This document shows positions 46,252 through 56,455 of a stretch of DNA of 64,000 nt, one piece after another. Location: positions 62,001 through 126,000 of the forward strand of contig BOKP01000004.1 in assembly GCA_016861045.1 (NCBI GenBank), read 5' to 3'. How positions within the stretch are numbered: position 1 is the stretch's first letter; every line of letters starts with the position of its first letter. A model generated the notes under the pieces. The model saw nothing but the letters and a program-made list of their open reading frames with translations. It was not told the origin of the DNA and made no database searches. The translations under genes were made by a program, and so were the position numbers. Origin of the DNA: Actinomycetes bacterium. GTDB taxonomy: Bacteria > Actinomycetota > Thermoleophilia > Solirubrobacterales > 70-9.

Positions 46252-47094
46252 TCAGGGCGCGGCGACCGCGCCGGGCGCCGCCGGCGAGCCGCTGGCGGTC
46301 GGCCGACGGGCGAGCAGCCAGCCGGCGGCGAGGCCGGCGACGAACCCGCCGACCGGAGCGAGGTAGGCGCCGCCGGGGCCGGCGATGTCGGTGGAGGCGA
46401 AGCTCCCGACTCCGCCGAGGAGCTGCAGGGCGAACCAGGCGACCGCGAGGACGGCGGCGGGCGCCTCGAGCAGGCCGGCGAAGAGCGGGACGACGCTGAG
46501 GGTGACGACGCGACCGCGGGGGCGCAGCACGAGGTAGGCGCCGAGGGCGCCGGAGACGGCGCCGGCGGCGCCGATCAGCGGGCCGGTCGCGTTCGGGTCG
46601 ACGAAGCCCTGCGCGTAGGCGGCGGCGCAGGCGGCGATGAGGTAGAGGGCGAGGAACCGCCCGCCGCCGACCAGCGCCTCCACGGCGCCGCCGAAGATCC
46701 ACAGGAAGAGCACGTTGAGGGCGACGTGGAGAGCGTCGACGTGGAGGAAGATCGACGTCAGCGGCGTCAGCCACCAGGGCGCCTGGTCGAGGTTGTCGGG
46801 GATCTCGGTTCCGACCGTTCCGCCGGCCTCGACGAGCCCGTCGGCCCCGCAGACGACGCCCTCCGAGCCGATCCCGCACGCGCTGCCGGGATGGGTGAGC
46901 CGGAACGGGATCGCGCCGAGCTCGATCGCGGCCTGGTCGCGCTTGGAGACGTGCTCGGCGGCGAGCTCGGGGGAGGAGGCAGCGGTTCCCGACAGCGTCA
47001 GCTGCCAGCCGAGGACGAGCACGTTGAGGACGATCAAGGCGATCGTCACCCGCGGGAGCGGGCCCGAGGTGAGGCTGTCCTTGAGCGGGATCAA
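46252..47094 (-). CDS. Rhomboid-family membrane protein (catalytic Ser and His apparently replaced)
   Basis: TSIFLHVDALHVALNVLFLWIFGGAVE, IGAAGAVSGALGAYLVLRPRGRV (GASG to GAAG), YLAPVGGFVAGLAAGWLL (AHIGGF to APVGGF). Confidence 0.88.
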   Translation of the reverse strand: MIPLKDSLTSGPLPRVTIALIVLNVLVLGWQLTLSGTAASSPELAAEHVSKRDQAAIELGAIPFRLTHPGSACGIGSEGVVCGADGLVEAGGTVGTEIPDNLDQAPWWLTPLTSIFLHVDALHVALNVLFLWIFGGAVEALVGGGRFLALYLIAACAAAYAQGFVDPNATGPLIGAAGAVSGALGAYLVLRPRGRVVTLSVVPLFAGLLEAPAAVLAVAWFALQLLGGVGSFASTDIAGPGGAYLAPVGGFVAGLAAGWLLARRPTASGSPAAPGAVAAP

Positions 47095-47131
47095 GCTCCC
47101 ACAGGTTGGCCGATCGGGCCGATCCGGGCGC

Positions 47132-48121
47132 TCAGGCGGAAGCCGCCAACGCCTCGCGCGCGCTCTCGTCGGCGTGGTAGCTCGAGCGGACCAGCGGCCC
47201 GGCGGCGACCGACTCGAACCCGAGCCCGCGCGCCACGGCGGCCAGGGCCTCGAACTCCTCCGGCTCCCAGTAGCGGACGACCGGCAGGTGGCGCTCGGTC
47301 GGGCGCAGGTACTGACCTACGGTCAGCACCTGGACGCGGTGCTCGCGGAGGACGGCGAAGGCCTCGACGAGCTCGTCGAAGCTCTCGCCGAGGCCGACCA
47401 TCAGCCCCGACTTGGTGATCACCCCGTCGCCGCCCATCTCCTTCGCGAGCCTGAGGACGCGGGCCGAGCGCTCGAACCGCGAGCCGCGGCGCGCCACCGG
47501 ATAGAGCCGCGGCACGACCTCGACGTTGTGGTTGAAGACGTCCGGCCGCTCGGCGATCACCTTCGCCAGCGGCATCTCCTGGCCGCGGAAGTCGGGCGTC
47601 AGGACCTCCACGCGGCAGCTTGGGGCCTGCGCCCGGATCGAGCGGATGACGCCGACGAAGGCGCTGGCGCCGTAGTCGGGGAGGTCGTCGCGGTCGACCG
47701 AGGTCACGACCGCGTGCCGGAGGCCCATCCGCGCGACCGACCGCGCCACCCGGGCCGGCTCGAGCGGGTCGTTCCAGGTCGGCTTGCCGGTGTTGACGTT
47801 GCAGAACCCGCAGCGTCGGGTGCAGGTGTCGCCGAGGATCATGAAGGTCGCGGTGCCGCGCTCCCAGCATTCGCCGACGTTCGGGCAGTTCGCCTCGGCG
47901 CAGACCGTGTGGAGGCCCTCGTCTCCGATCTGAGCCTTCAGCTTCCGGTAGCGGGGACCGCCCGGCGCCGGCACCTTGAGCCAGCGCGGCTTGCGCTGCC
48001 GGAATGGCAGCCCCCCGACCTTCTCGACCGCGATGCCGCCGGGCCGCGCTCGCGAGCGGGTCTTGTGCTCGCGGCCCGGGGGGGCGGCGGGGGGGGATGC
48101 GACCGGAGGCGGCGTGCTCAC
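47132..48121 (-). CDS. lipA: Lipoyl synthase
   Basis: CAEANCPNVGECWERGTATFMILGDTCTRRCGFCNV, VTSVDRDDLPDYGA, SGLMVGLGES. Confidence 0.97.
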   Translation of the reverse strand: MSTPPPVASPPAAPPGREHKTRSRARPGGIAVEKVGGLPFRQRKPRWLKVPAPGGPRYRKLKAQIGDEGLHTVCAEANCPNVGECWERGTATFMILGDTCTRRCGFCNVNTGKPTWNDPLEPARVARSVARMGLRHAVVTSVDRDDLPDYGASAFVGVIRSIRAQAPSCRVEVLTPDFRGQEMPLAKVIAERPDVFNHNVEVVPRLYPVARRGSRFERSARVLRLAKEMGGDGVITKSGLMVGLGESFDELVEAFAVLREHRVQVLTVGQYLRPTERHLPVVRYWEPEEFEALAAVARGLGFESVAAGPLVRSSYHADESAREALAASA

Positions 48122-48277
48122 CGCGGCAACGTTAGCGACCGCCGGCCCCCGGACCCGCCCGGGACGCCTCGCCGCCGAGCTCGTGGCGATCCCCCGGCGG
48201 ACGGCCTCCGCCTCGCTCTGGTCGGCATCGTCCTGCGCAACCGCCGGTCAGCCATGACGTCGGCGTGACCGCTGCGC

Positions 48278-49090
48278 TCAGCCGGGCAGCTCGATCACCG
48301 ACAGCAGGTACTCGGGCTCGATCACGAGCCCGCCGCCGGTCGCGACGTTCGCGGCGGCGGTCTGCTCGGCGATCCGCGCCCGCACCTCTTCCCAGCGGCC
48401 CTGCGGCTCGAGCGCCTGCCTGGCGAGGATGACCGGGCCGAGCTTCTCCTCGTCCTCGGCGAGCAGCGCCTCGACCGAGTCGGCCTCGATGCGGACGCGC
48501 TCGAGCGTGCAGGTCACGGCCCCGTCCGCGGCCGCGAAGAGGTCGCGGACGTGGTCCTCGGTCCCCCAGAGGATCGGCGGCTGAAAGCCCTCCGGCGGCG
48601 GCGGCAGGTACTGGGCGAGGAGCATGAAGAGCTGTCCGACCGCGCCCGCGGGCGTCCACGCGGCGATCCCGATCCGGCCGCCGGGCCGGCAGACGCGGGC
48701 GAGCTCGCCGGCGGCCCGGCGATGGTCGGGCGCGAACATCACGCCGAACATCGAGATCGCCGCGTCGAAGGAGTCGTCCTCGTAGGGAAGCGCCTCGGCG
48801 TCGCCCTCGGTGAGGTCGACCCCGACGCCCGCGGCGGCCGCCCGCTCGGCGGCGACGGCGAGCAGCTTCGGCGTCAGGTCGAGCCCGCTCGCGAGGGCGC
48901 CGCGCTCGGCGGCGACGAGCGCCCCGTTGCCCGTTCCCGTGGCGACGTCGAGGACCCGCTCGCCGGTCTCGATCCCGAGCCGGTCGACGATCGCCTCGGC
49001 GGCCGGCACGGTCCTGGTGGCGATGTCGGGGAAGCTCCCGACCGTCCACATGTGCCGCTGCCGTTCCTTGATCTCGTCGAAGACGCTCAC
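48278..49090 (-). CDS. Class I SAM-dependent methyltransferase
   Basis: GTG start; GERVLDVATGTGNGALVAAERGA, DAEALPYEDDSFDAAISMFGVMF. Confidence 0.92.
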   Translation of the reverse strand: MSVFDEIKERQRHMWTVGSFPDIATRTVPAAEAIVDRLGIETGERVLDVATGTGNGALVAAERGALASGLDLTPKLLAVAAERAAAAGVGVDLTEGDAEALPYEDDSFDAAISMFGVMFAPDHRRAAGELARVCRPGGRIGIAAWTPAGAVGQLFMLLAQYLPPPPEGFQPPILWGTEDHVRDLFAAADGAVTCTLERVRIEADSVEALLAEDEEKLGPVILARQALEPQGRWEEVRARIAEQTAAANVATGGGLVIEPEYLLSVIELPG

Positions 49091-49227
49091 GGCCGGCCCT
49101 CCCGGATCCCGCTGTCGATCTCCCGGCGAGCGTACGGGGGCGCCGGGCGAAGCGCAAGCCGAACCGGCGACGCGCGGGACCGGGAACCGGGGGTATCCGG
49201 GGGCGCGACGCGGAAGCCGCCGGAGAG

Positions 49228-50547
49228 CTACTCGGGCGCCTCCGCAAGGGGACCCGGCTGTGGCCGCGTCGTCCCCGGGGGTTGCGATCCGCCGCCACGG
49301 GCGACGGCCTGCAGGAACCGGCCGATCCCCTCGGCGACGCGGGCCGTGCGCTCCGACGGCCAGAGGTCGAAGGCGTGCTCGGCCGCGGGCAGCTCGATGT
49401 AGCGGACCGGCTGTCTCGAGACCGCCCGCAGGCGGGCGACGAAGTCGCGCGCATCGGCCACCGGGACGAGGGTGTCGCGCTCGCCGTGGATGACGAGGAA
49501 CGGCGGTGCCCCGGCATGGACGCGGAAGCTCGGCGAGGCCGCGCGGAAGAGCCCGGGGGCATCGGCGTAGCGGCGCTTGAAGACGACCTGTTCGAGCACC
49601 CAGTCGCGCATCCCCGCGTAGTAGAAGCCGCCCGCGTTGGTGAAGTCGTAGACGCCGTAGAAGGGAACGGCCGCCGCGAGCGAGGTGTCCGCGCCCTCGA
49701 AGCCGGGCTGGTACTCGGGGGCGTTCTCGGTCAGCCCGGCGAGCGCCGTCAGGTGGCCCCCGGCGGAGCCCCCGGTGATGCAGATCATCCCCGGGTCGAT
49801 GCCGAGCCGGCCCGCGTTCGAGCGGACCCAGGCGATCGCCCGCTTGACGTCGACGATCTGGTCGGGGAACGTCGCCTCCGGGCTGAGCCGGTAGTCGATG
49901 TTGAAGCCGGTCCAGCCGATCTGGGCGAGGTGGTTGAGCAGCGGGATCCCCTGCTCGTAGCGGGAGCCGGCGAACCAGCCGCCACCGTGGACCTGGATCA
50001 CGGCCGGGCGCGGCCCGCCGCCCGCGCTCGCCGCCGCCGACCTGTAGACGTCGAGGCGCAGCCGGGTCCCGTCGACCTCGGCGAAGACGAGTCCGCGCTC
50101 GCGGCGAACCTCCCGGGTGACGAACATCAGCGGCGGGATCGCGAGGTGGGCGCGGGGGACGCGCGGCACGCCCGCCTCCGGCTCGAGGCCCTCGAGCGCC
50201 GCATCGATCCGGATGGTGCTGCGATGGGCGAGCCAGGCGTTGCGCGCCTCCCAGGCGGTGCCGATCACGGCGAGGCCGCGAAGCATCGCCGACACCCGCC
50301 CGCGGACGCCGAGAACCCGCAGCGCCGCGAGCGCCGCGATCCCCGCGGCGATCAGGTGGGGCCCGGACTCGCGCAGCACCGTCGCCGCCCACCAGCGCGT
50401 CACCCGCAGGACCAGGGCGAGCGGGGCGCGGGGCCGGATCCGCACGATCCGCGCCTGCTCCCTGACCGCAGCCCGGACGAAGCTCGGGGACCGCTCGGTG
50501 GTGGGTTCCGCCGCCAAGGCGCCGCAGTCTACGTCCGTCCCCGCCAT
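49228..50547 (-). CDS. Alpha/beta hydrolase (HSL/esterase type) with N-terminal membrane segment
   Basis: VIQVHGGGWFAGSRYEQGIPLLNHLAQIGW, ICITGGSAGGHLTAL, FLVIHGERDTLVPV, AEHAFD. Confidence 0.9.
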   Translation of the reverse strand: MAGTDVDCGALAAEPTTERSPSFVRAAVREQARIVRIRPRAPLALVLRVTRWWAATVLRESGPHLIAAGIAALAALRVLGVRGRVSAMLRGLAVIGTAWEARNAWLAHRSTIRIDAALEGLEPEAGVPRVPRAHLAIPPLMFVTREVRRERGLVFAEVDGTRLRLDVYRSAAASAGGGPRPAVIQVHGGGWFAGSRYEQGIPLLNHLAQIGWTGFNIDYRLSPEATFPDQIVDVKRAIAWVRSNAGRLGIDPGMICITGGSAGGHLTALAGLTENAPEYQPGFEGADTSLAAAVPFYGVYDFTNAGGFYYAGMRDWVLEQVVFKRRYADAPGLFRAASPSFRVHAGAPPFLVIHGERDTLVPVADARDFVARLRAVSRQPVRYIELPAAEHAFDLWPSERTARVAEGIGRFLQAVARGGGSQPPGTTRPQPGPLAEAPE

Positions 50548-50601
50548 CGCCGGCCGCCTCCGGCGGTGGCAGCCGCTAGCGGTCCGCAACAATCCGGGCC
50601 C

Positions 50602-51306
50602 ATGTCCTTCCCACCTCCTCAGGCAGACCCCTATCGGGACCTCGACGTCATCGACGAGCGGGCGCCGCGGACCAACCAGGCCGTGGTCTTCGCCGTCGCC
50701 GCGGCGGGCGTGGCCTTCGGCTGGCCGCTCGCCTGGGCGCTGATGGCGCTGCAGCTGCTGGTCGGGCTCGTCCTCGGGCGCCGCTTCTGCGTCTCCTGCC
50801 TGCTCTACTTCGAGCTGATCCAGCCCCGCCTCGGCGAGGGCCGGCTCGAGGACTCGCGGCCGCCGCGGCTCGCCAACCAGATGGGCTGCGCCTTCCTCGC
50901 CGCCGCCGCGGCGAGCTGGTGGCTCGGGGCCGAGGCTCTCGGCGCCGTCCTCGGGGGGATCGTCGCGGCGCTGGCGCTGCTCGCGGCGGTGACCGGCTTC
51001 TGCACCGGCTGCGAGCTCTACAAGCTCAACGCCCGCCTGCGCGGAATCTCGCCGCGCCACCACGACCGCGTCGACCCCGCCGACTTCGGCGGCCTCCCCG
51101 ACGGCGAGCGGACGATCATCCAGTTCACGCACCCGATCTGCTCCGATTGCCGCGAGTGGGACCGGCGCCTGGAGGCCGAGCAGGTCGCGCGGGTCCGGAT
51201 CGACGTCCGCGAGCGCCCAGCCCTCGCCGACAGGTACGGGGTCGCCGTCGTGCCGACCATCCTCGCCGTCGACGGCGAGGGCACGGTCATCGAGCGGCTC
51301 GCCTGA
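50602..51306 (+). CDS. DUF4395-like membrane domain fused to thioredoxin-like domain
   Basis: ERAPRTNQAVVFAVAAAGVAFG, GRRFCVSCLLYFELIQPR, GFCTGCELYKL; C-terminus TIIQFTHPICSDCREWDRRLE...YGVAVVPTILAVD. Confidence 0.8.
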   Translation: MSFPPPQADPYRDLDVIDERAPRTNQAVVFAVAAAGVAFGWPLAWALMALQLLVGLVLGRRFCVSCLLYFELIQPRLGEGRLEDSRPPRLANQMGCAFLAAAAASWWLGAEALGAVLGGIVAALALLAAVTGFCTGCELYKLNARLRGISPRHHDRVDPADFGGLPDGERTIIQFTHPICSDCREWDRRLEAEQVARVRIDVRERPALADRYGVAVVPTILAVDGEGTVIERLA

Positions 51307-51378
51307 GACCTCCGCCCATCTCGCGGGTCGCTTCCGCTCCCGCGAGATCTGATCCCTCCGCCGTCTCGGGAGCGCGGA

Positions 51379-52779
51379 TCACCGCCTCCCGTCGCGATGC
51401 GACCGTTGCTCGTCGGGCTCGGATCCGGCGAGACCGCCGAGGAGGAACGCGGAGATCGCGCCGGCCGCGGGGATGTGCCACTGCCAGTCGATGAGCGCTG
51501 CGAGGAGGAACGCGACCGCGCCGGGCCCGAGCAGCCAGAGCCCGGGCCGCCCACGGGCCGCGATGATCAGCGCCGCAACTGCGGCCAGGAAGCCGACGGT
51601 GAGGATCAGCCCCGGGTAGCCGAGCTCGACCCAGGCCTCGACCGGGAGGTCGTGGGCGAATCGCGTTCCCGGGTCCTCGCCGGCGACGATCCGGGTCTGG
51701 AGGAAGGTCAGCGCCCCCGTGCCGGCGAGGGGGCCGTCGGCGACCGCCTCGACCGCGTCCCTCCAGATCTCGACGCGCCCGTGCGTAAGCCCGGCGTCGG
51801 GCTCGACGCCGGTGCCCGCGTCCGGTGTCGCAGCGGCGGCGACCGCGGCGGCGAGGAGCGGAAGGGTGACGAGCGTCACGGCCGCGGCCCGCCGCCCGGC
51901 GAGCGGGCGGCCGCTGTCCGCAAAGCGGCTTCGGGTAAACGACCAGAGCGCCGGCGCGAGCACCAGCACGAGCAGAAGCCCGACAACCCGGGGCCAGTCG
52001 GGCGTGCTCGCGTACGGCTCGGCGTAGCTTCCCGCGACGGCGTCGGCGGCGAGCCCGGCGGTGAGCGTGAAGCAGACGAGAGCGATCGCGAGCGGCCGCC
52101 GCCGGCCGATCGTTCGCGTCGGGTCGGCGGCGATGAGGAGAAGCAGGAGTCCGCCGAGGGCGAGCACGGCCCGGGAGCTGACCAGGGCGATGGCGGCCGC
52201 CGCGACGGCGCAGGCCGCCGCCCCGGCGGCGGCACGCGACCGCCTTTCGGAGGCCGCCCACGTGAGGGCCAGCGGCATGCCCGCAAGCTGCAGGGTGCCG
52301 AGCGCCGGGCCGTACTCCAGCGGCCCGCCGGGGCGCCACGACCCGCCGATCCGCTCCGCGTACGGGAGCTCCTGCAGCGCCGCCCCGGCGAGTCCGAGCA
52401 GCGCCGCGGCGACCGCGAGCGCCAGGACGAAGCGTGCCACCGCGCCGGCGCCGAGACGGCCTGCCACCGCGCTCCCGCAGATCCAGAGCGCCGCGAAGCC
52501 GCCGAGGACCGCGCCCCAGCGCAGCGCGTCGTCGGGCTCGCCGACCGTCCAGGCGGCGCTCGCCGCCGTCAGCGCCGCGAGCGCCAGGAGCGCGAGTAGG
52601 GCCGGTCGGCGGAGCGCGGCCGCGGCACCGCCGGGGTCGGCGGCGACGATCACGCCGAGCGCCGCGCCCGCAAGAAGGGCGAACGCGACCTGACCGCGCT
52701 CGCTGAAGCCGGCGTCGGCGAGCAGCGTGACGCCGATCGCCGCCGCCGGTGCCGCCGGCAGCAGGCGTTCTCGGGTCAG
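51379..52779 (-). CDS. O-antigen ligase-like polytopic membrane protein (start uncertain)
   Basis: About 10-12 TMs, GPLAGTGALTFLQTRI...VEAWVELGYPGLILTVGFL; coding continues upstream of the nearest in-frame GTG; CTG at 52779 next to the TGA of the preceding gene. Confidence 0.75.
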   Translation of the reverse strand: MTRERLLPAAPAAAIGVTLLADAGFSERGQVAFALLAGAALGVIVAADPGGAAAALRRPALLALLALAALTAASAAWTVGEPDDALRWGAVLGGFAALWICGSAVAGRLGAGAVARFVLALAVAAALLGLAGAALQELPYAERIGGSWRPGGPLEYGPALGTLQLAGMPLALTWAASERRSRAAAGAAACAVAAAAIALVSSRAVLALGGLLLLLIAADPTRTIGRRRPLAIALVCFTLTAGLAADAVAGSYAEPYASTPDWPRVVGLLLVLVLAPALWSFTRSRFADSGRPLAGRRAAAVTLVTLPLLAAAVAAAATPDAGTGVEPDAGLTHGRVEIWRDAVEAVADGPLAGTGALTFLQTRIVAGEDPGTRFAHDLPVEAWVELGYPGLILTVGFLAAVAALIIAARGRPGLWLLGPGAVAFLLAALIDWQWHIPAAGAISAFLLGGLAGSEPDEQRSHRDGRR

Positions 52780-52780
52780 C

Positions 52781-53236
52781 TCAACCGGTGACCTTCCACT
52801 TCGCGACGTCCGGGGTCGGATCCCCGGTCTTGCCCGGGTTCGACTTCGGGCCGGTAACCCGGACGCGGAGCTTGTGCTTGCCCTTCTTAAGCTTCCGGTA
52901 CCTGACCGGCGGCGAGCAGCTCTTCGCCTTCTTCGAGTCCAGCTTGCAGTCGAACGCCATCGTGGAGGCGGCGGGAGGGGAGAGGTCGGGATACTCGCAG
53001 TAGAAGGCCTGGAACTCGACCTTCGCCTTTCGCGATGGTGTCTTCCGCTTCGGCGCCTTCGTGATCCGGGTGTCGTAGACCTGCTGTGGGCTGTCGCACG
53101 TCGGCTGGCCGTAACCGCGTGTCCGTACCGTCGGGTCGTCCTCGGCCCCGGCCAGCGCCGCCATCCACAGCCCCGCCGCCGCAAGCCCGGCCGCGGGAAC
53201 GAGGAGCAACCTTCGCATCCGTTCGTGGCGCTCCAA
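52781..53236 (-). CDS. Secreted basic hypothetical protein (about 145-151 aa)
   Basis: Signal peptide MRRLLLVPAAGLAAAGLWMAALAGA; Lys/Arg-rich with CDSPQ, FYCEYPD, FDCKLDSKKAKSCSPP. Confidence 0.7.
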   Translation of the reverse strand: MERHERMRRLLLVPAAGLAAAGLWMAALAGAEDDPTVRTRGYGQPTCDSPQQVYDTRITKAPKRKTPSRKAKVEFQAFYCEYPDLSPPAASTMAFDCKLDSKKAKSCSPPVRYRKLKKGKHKLRVRVTGPKSNPGKTGDPTPDVAKWKVTG

Positions 53237-53336
53237 TTCCGACCTCCCAATCGTTTGGGAACTATCGCGAAAAATGTAGCAACTGTTGCAAGCGTCCGTC
53301 GACCGTCCGGCGGGCTTCAGGCCCCGCGGAGTGGCG

Positions 53337-54500
53337 CTACAGCCCGTACGTCTTCGAGACGATCTCGCGCTGGATCTCGTTCGTGCCGCCGTAGATCGAC
53401 ATGACCAGGGTGGCGCGGACGTGGCGCTCCATGTCGTACTCGGAGGCGTAGCCGTAGCCGCCCATCATCTGCATGCCGTCGAGCGCGACCCGCTTGGCGA
53501 GCTCGGTCGCCTTCAGCTTCGCCATCGAGGCCTCGCGGGGGAGCATCCGGTCGGGGTCGTCGTCGACCTTGCGGGCGACGTCGTAGACGAGCAGCCGGGT
53601 CGACTCGAGCTCGGTCGCGAGGTCGGCGATCCGGTGCCTGAGCACCTGGAAGGAGCCGATCGGGCGGCCGAACTGCTTGCGCTCCTTGATGTAGGCGAGG
53701 ACGTCGTCGAACGCCCGCTGGGCGATCCCGAGCGCCGAGGCGGCGAGGATCAGCCGCTCGACGTTGAGCCCGGCCATGAGCTGCATCCAGCCGCCGCCGG
53801 CGGCGCCGAGCACGCGCTCGGCGGGGATGCGGCAGTCGGTCAGGAAGACGTCGTTGACCTCCTTGCCGCCGAGCGTCTGGATGCCGCGGATCTCGATCCC
53901 GTCGGCGTCGGCGGGGACCGAGACCATAGTCAGCCCGTCGTGCTTTGAGCCGGAGTCGTCGGAGCGGGCTACGACGAGGATGTGGTCGGCGATGTGGGCG
54001 GCGCTGATCCAGGTCTTCTGCCCGTTCAGCACGTAGTCGCCGTTGCTCCGCACCGCCCTGCAGGAGAGGCTGCCGACGTCGGAGCCCGCCTCCGGCTCGG
54101 ACATCGCGATCGCCTCGACCCGGCCGCGGCAGATCGCGCCGAGGATCTCCTCCTTCTGCGCGTCGGTCCCGAACCGCTCGTAGGCGCCGGCGACGATCAG
54201 GCTGACGCCGTAGCCGGCGATCGGCACGAGGCCGCGCATCGTCTCCTCGAGGAAGATGCAGGCATCGACCATGCCGCCGCCGGCACCGCCCCAGCGCTCG
54301 TCGATCGCGACCCCGAGCCAGCCGAGCTCCGCCAGCTTCTCGTAGATCTCCTGGTTGTGGAGCTCGGCGTAGCCTTCGGTCAGCCGCTCGCGCAGCTCGG
54401 CGGTCCCGCACTCGCGCTCGGCGAAGTCGCGGATCGCCGCCTGGAAGTCGCGCTGTCCGTCGCTGAGCCCGCGGATCGGCGTCGCCGTGATCGCGCTCAT
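53337..54500 (-). CDS. Acyl-CoA dehydrogenase
   Basis: [66 protein letters not shown]. Confidence 0.95.
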   Translation of the reverse strand: MSAITATPIRGLSDGQRDFQAAIRDFAERECGTAELRERLTEGYAELHNQEIYEKLAELGWLGVAIDERWGGAGGGMVDACIFLEETMRGLVPIAGYGVSLIVAGAYERFGTDAQKEEILGAICRGRVEAIAMSEPEAGSDVGSLSCRAVRSNGDYVLNGQKTWISAAHIADHILVVARSDDSGSKHDGLTMVSVPADADGIEIRGIQTLGGKEVNDVFLTDCRIPAERVLGAAGGGWMQLMAGLNVERLILAASALGIAQRAFDDVLAYIKERKQFGRPIGSFQVLRHRIADLATELESTRLLVYDVARKVDDDPDRMLPREASMAKLKATELAKRVALDGMQMMGGYGYASEYDMERHVRATLVMSIYGGTNEIQREIVSKTYGL

Positions 54501-55711
54501 CGGCCCCCCTCCGTGGCCGTCGCCGGCCTGTAGACGGTGACGACGGCGGCGCCGCCGAGGCCGATGTTGTGCTGGAGCGCGACCTCGGCGCCGTCGACCT
54601 GGCGCGCATCGGCCCGGCCGCGGAGCTGCCAGGTGAGCTCCGCGCACTGGGCGAGGCCGGTGGCGCCGAGCGGATGACCCTTGCTGATCAGCCCGCCCGA
54701 GGGGTTGACGACCGGGCCCTCCCCGCCGTAGGTCGTCGCCTCCGCCTCGACGAGGAGGTGCCCCTCGCCCTCGGCGGCGAAGCCGAGCGCCTCGTAGGTG
54801 ATCAGCTCGTTGGCGCTGAAGCAGTCGTGGAGCTCGCAGACGTCGACCTCGTCGGCGGTGATGCCCGCCTCCTCGTAGGCCTGGCGGGCCGCCTCCTTGG
54901 ACATGTCGTAGCCGACGATCGAGATGCAGTCGGCGGTCTCGTCGAACGTCGACTCGAGGTCGGTCACCATCGACTGGCCCGCGATCTCGACCGCGCGGTC
55001 CCAGAGGTCGTGGTCGTCGAGGTAGCGCTCGGAGGCGACGATCGCGGCGGCGGCGCCGTCCGAGGTCGGCGAGCACTGCAGCTTCGTGAGCGGCTCGTGG
55101 ATCGTCCGCGCCCCCTCGATCTCCTCCAGCGTGTACTCCTCCTGGAACTGCGCGTAGGGGTTGTTGACCGAGTGCTTGTGGTTCTTCCAGCCGATCCAGG
55201 CGAAGTGCTCGGGCCGGGAGCCGTACTTGTCCATGTGGTCGCGGCCGGCGTTGCCGAACATCTGCGGCGCGAACGGCGACTCCTCCGGCGGGCGGACCTC
55301 GAACATGCGGCCGATGTGCTTGTCGAGGGCCGGGGTGCGGTCGGTGTACTTCATCCCCAGCGACCCCTTCTCCATCTTCTCGAAGCCGATCGCGAGCGCG
55401 CAGTCGGCGAGGCCGCCCCTGACCGCCCGCCGCGCCAGGTACAGGGCCGAGGAGCCGGTCGAGCAGTTGTTGTTGACGTTGACCACCGGGATCCCGGTCA
55501 GGCCGAGCTGGTAGATCGCCCGCTGCCCGTAGGTCGAGTCGCCGTAGCAGTAGCCGGCGAACGCCTCCTCGACGTCCTCGTAGGGGATGCCGGCGTCGGC
55601 GAGCGCCTTCTCTCCCGCCTCCTTCGCCCAATCGGGATAGTCGCCGTCCTTGGTGCCGGGCTTGTCGAACTTGGTCATGCCGACGCCGATCACGAACGTC
55701 CGGTTGCTCAT
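54497..55711 (-). CDS. Thiolase family protein / acetyl-CoA acetyltransferase
   Basis: [62 protein letters not shown]. Confidence 0.95.
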   Translation of the reverse strand: MSNRTFVIGVGMTKFDKPGTKDGDYPDWAKEAGEKALADAGIPYEDVEEAFAGYCYGDSTYGQRAIYQLGLTGIPVVNVNNNCSTGSSALYLARRAVRGGLADCALAIGFEKMEKGSLGMKYTDRTPALDKHIGRMFEVRPPEESPFAPQMFGNAGRDHMDKYGSRPEHFAWIGWKNHKHSVNNPYAQFQEEYTLEEIEGARTIHEPLTKLQCSPTSDGAAAAIVASERYLDDHDLWDRAVEIAGQSMVTDLESTFDETADCISIVGYDMSKEAARQAYEEAGITADEVDVCELHDCFSANELITYEALGFAAEGEGHLLVEAEATTYGGEGPVVNPSGGLISKGHPLGATGLAQCAELTWQLRGRADARQVDGAEVALQHNIGLGGAAVVTVYRPATATEGGR

Positions 55712-56388
55712 CGCTTCGAACCTCCTGTTGCTGCTCGCTGCTCGCTGCTGGCCGCTCGCCTTCTCGGGATCGCCTCGTAGGCGCCGCCGACCAGCTCCGG
55801 CAGCGCCGCCTTCAGGAAGGCCGCGACCTGCTCGCGGCTCCAGCGCCCGCGCTCGAGCCACTCCCGGGTCGCCGCCTCGGCCATCCCGCCGTACGCGCGG
55901 AGGACCGCGTGGAGCTCCGGCGCCGCGTCGGCCGCCGGTCCGAGGCCGAGGACCTGGATCAGTCGCGACGTCGCCTCCTCCCGCGCCTCGTCGAGGACGG
56001 CCGCGATCTCGGGATCGTGGCCGAGGCCCTCGGCCCCGATCGCGGCGAGCCAGGCCTCGCGGTTGCGGGCGACCATCTCGAGCCAGCGGTCGATCGACTC
56101 GTCGAGCCGGGCCGCCGGCGTCGTCCCGTCGACGTACTCGGGCACGGGCTGGGAGCGGAAGCGGACCATCTCGCGGACGACCTCGACGTAGAGGTCGCGC
56201 TTGGTTCCGAAGTAGTGGTTGATCAGCCCGCGGGCGACGCCGGCCTCGGCGGCGATCTCGGTCGTCGCGACGTCGCTGTAGCCGCGCTCGGAGAACAGCC
56301 GCCGGGCGGCCGCCAGGATCCGGCGCCGGCGCTCGTCGCCGTCGCCCGGAGCGGCGGCATGCTCCGCCGTGGCGGCACGGGTAGCCAT
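55708..56388 (-). CDS. TetR/AcrR-family transcriptional regulator
   Basis: [52 protein letters not shown]. Confidence 0.94.
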   Translation of the reverse strand: MATRAATAEHAAAPGDGDERRRRILAAARRLFSERGYSDVATTEIAAEAGVARGLINHYFGTKRDLYVEVVREMVRFRSQPVPEYVDGTTPAARLDESIDRWLEMVARNREAWLAAIGAEGLGHDPEIAAVLDEAREEATSRLIQVLGLGPAADAAPELHAVLRAYGGMAEAATREWLERGRWSREQVAAFLKAALPELVGGAYEAIPRRRAASSEQRAATGGSKR

Positions 56389-56410
56389 CGAACGACATGC
56401 TAGCGAAGGC

Positions 56411-56423
56411 TGGCAGGCTGCCA
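56411..56423. promoter_or_regulatory. Candidate TetR operator
   Basis: TGGCAG-G-CTGCCA perfect inverted repeat 22 bp upstream of the TetR start. Confidence 0.5.
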
Positions 56424-56455
56424 ATCGCCCGACGACCAGCCGCCACCGGGGCGCT

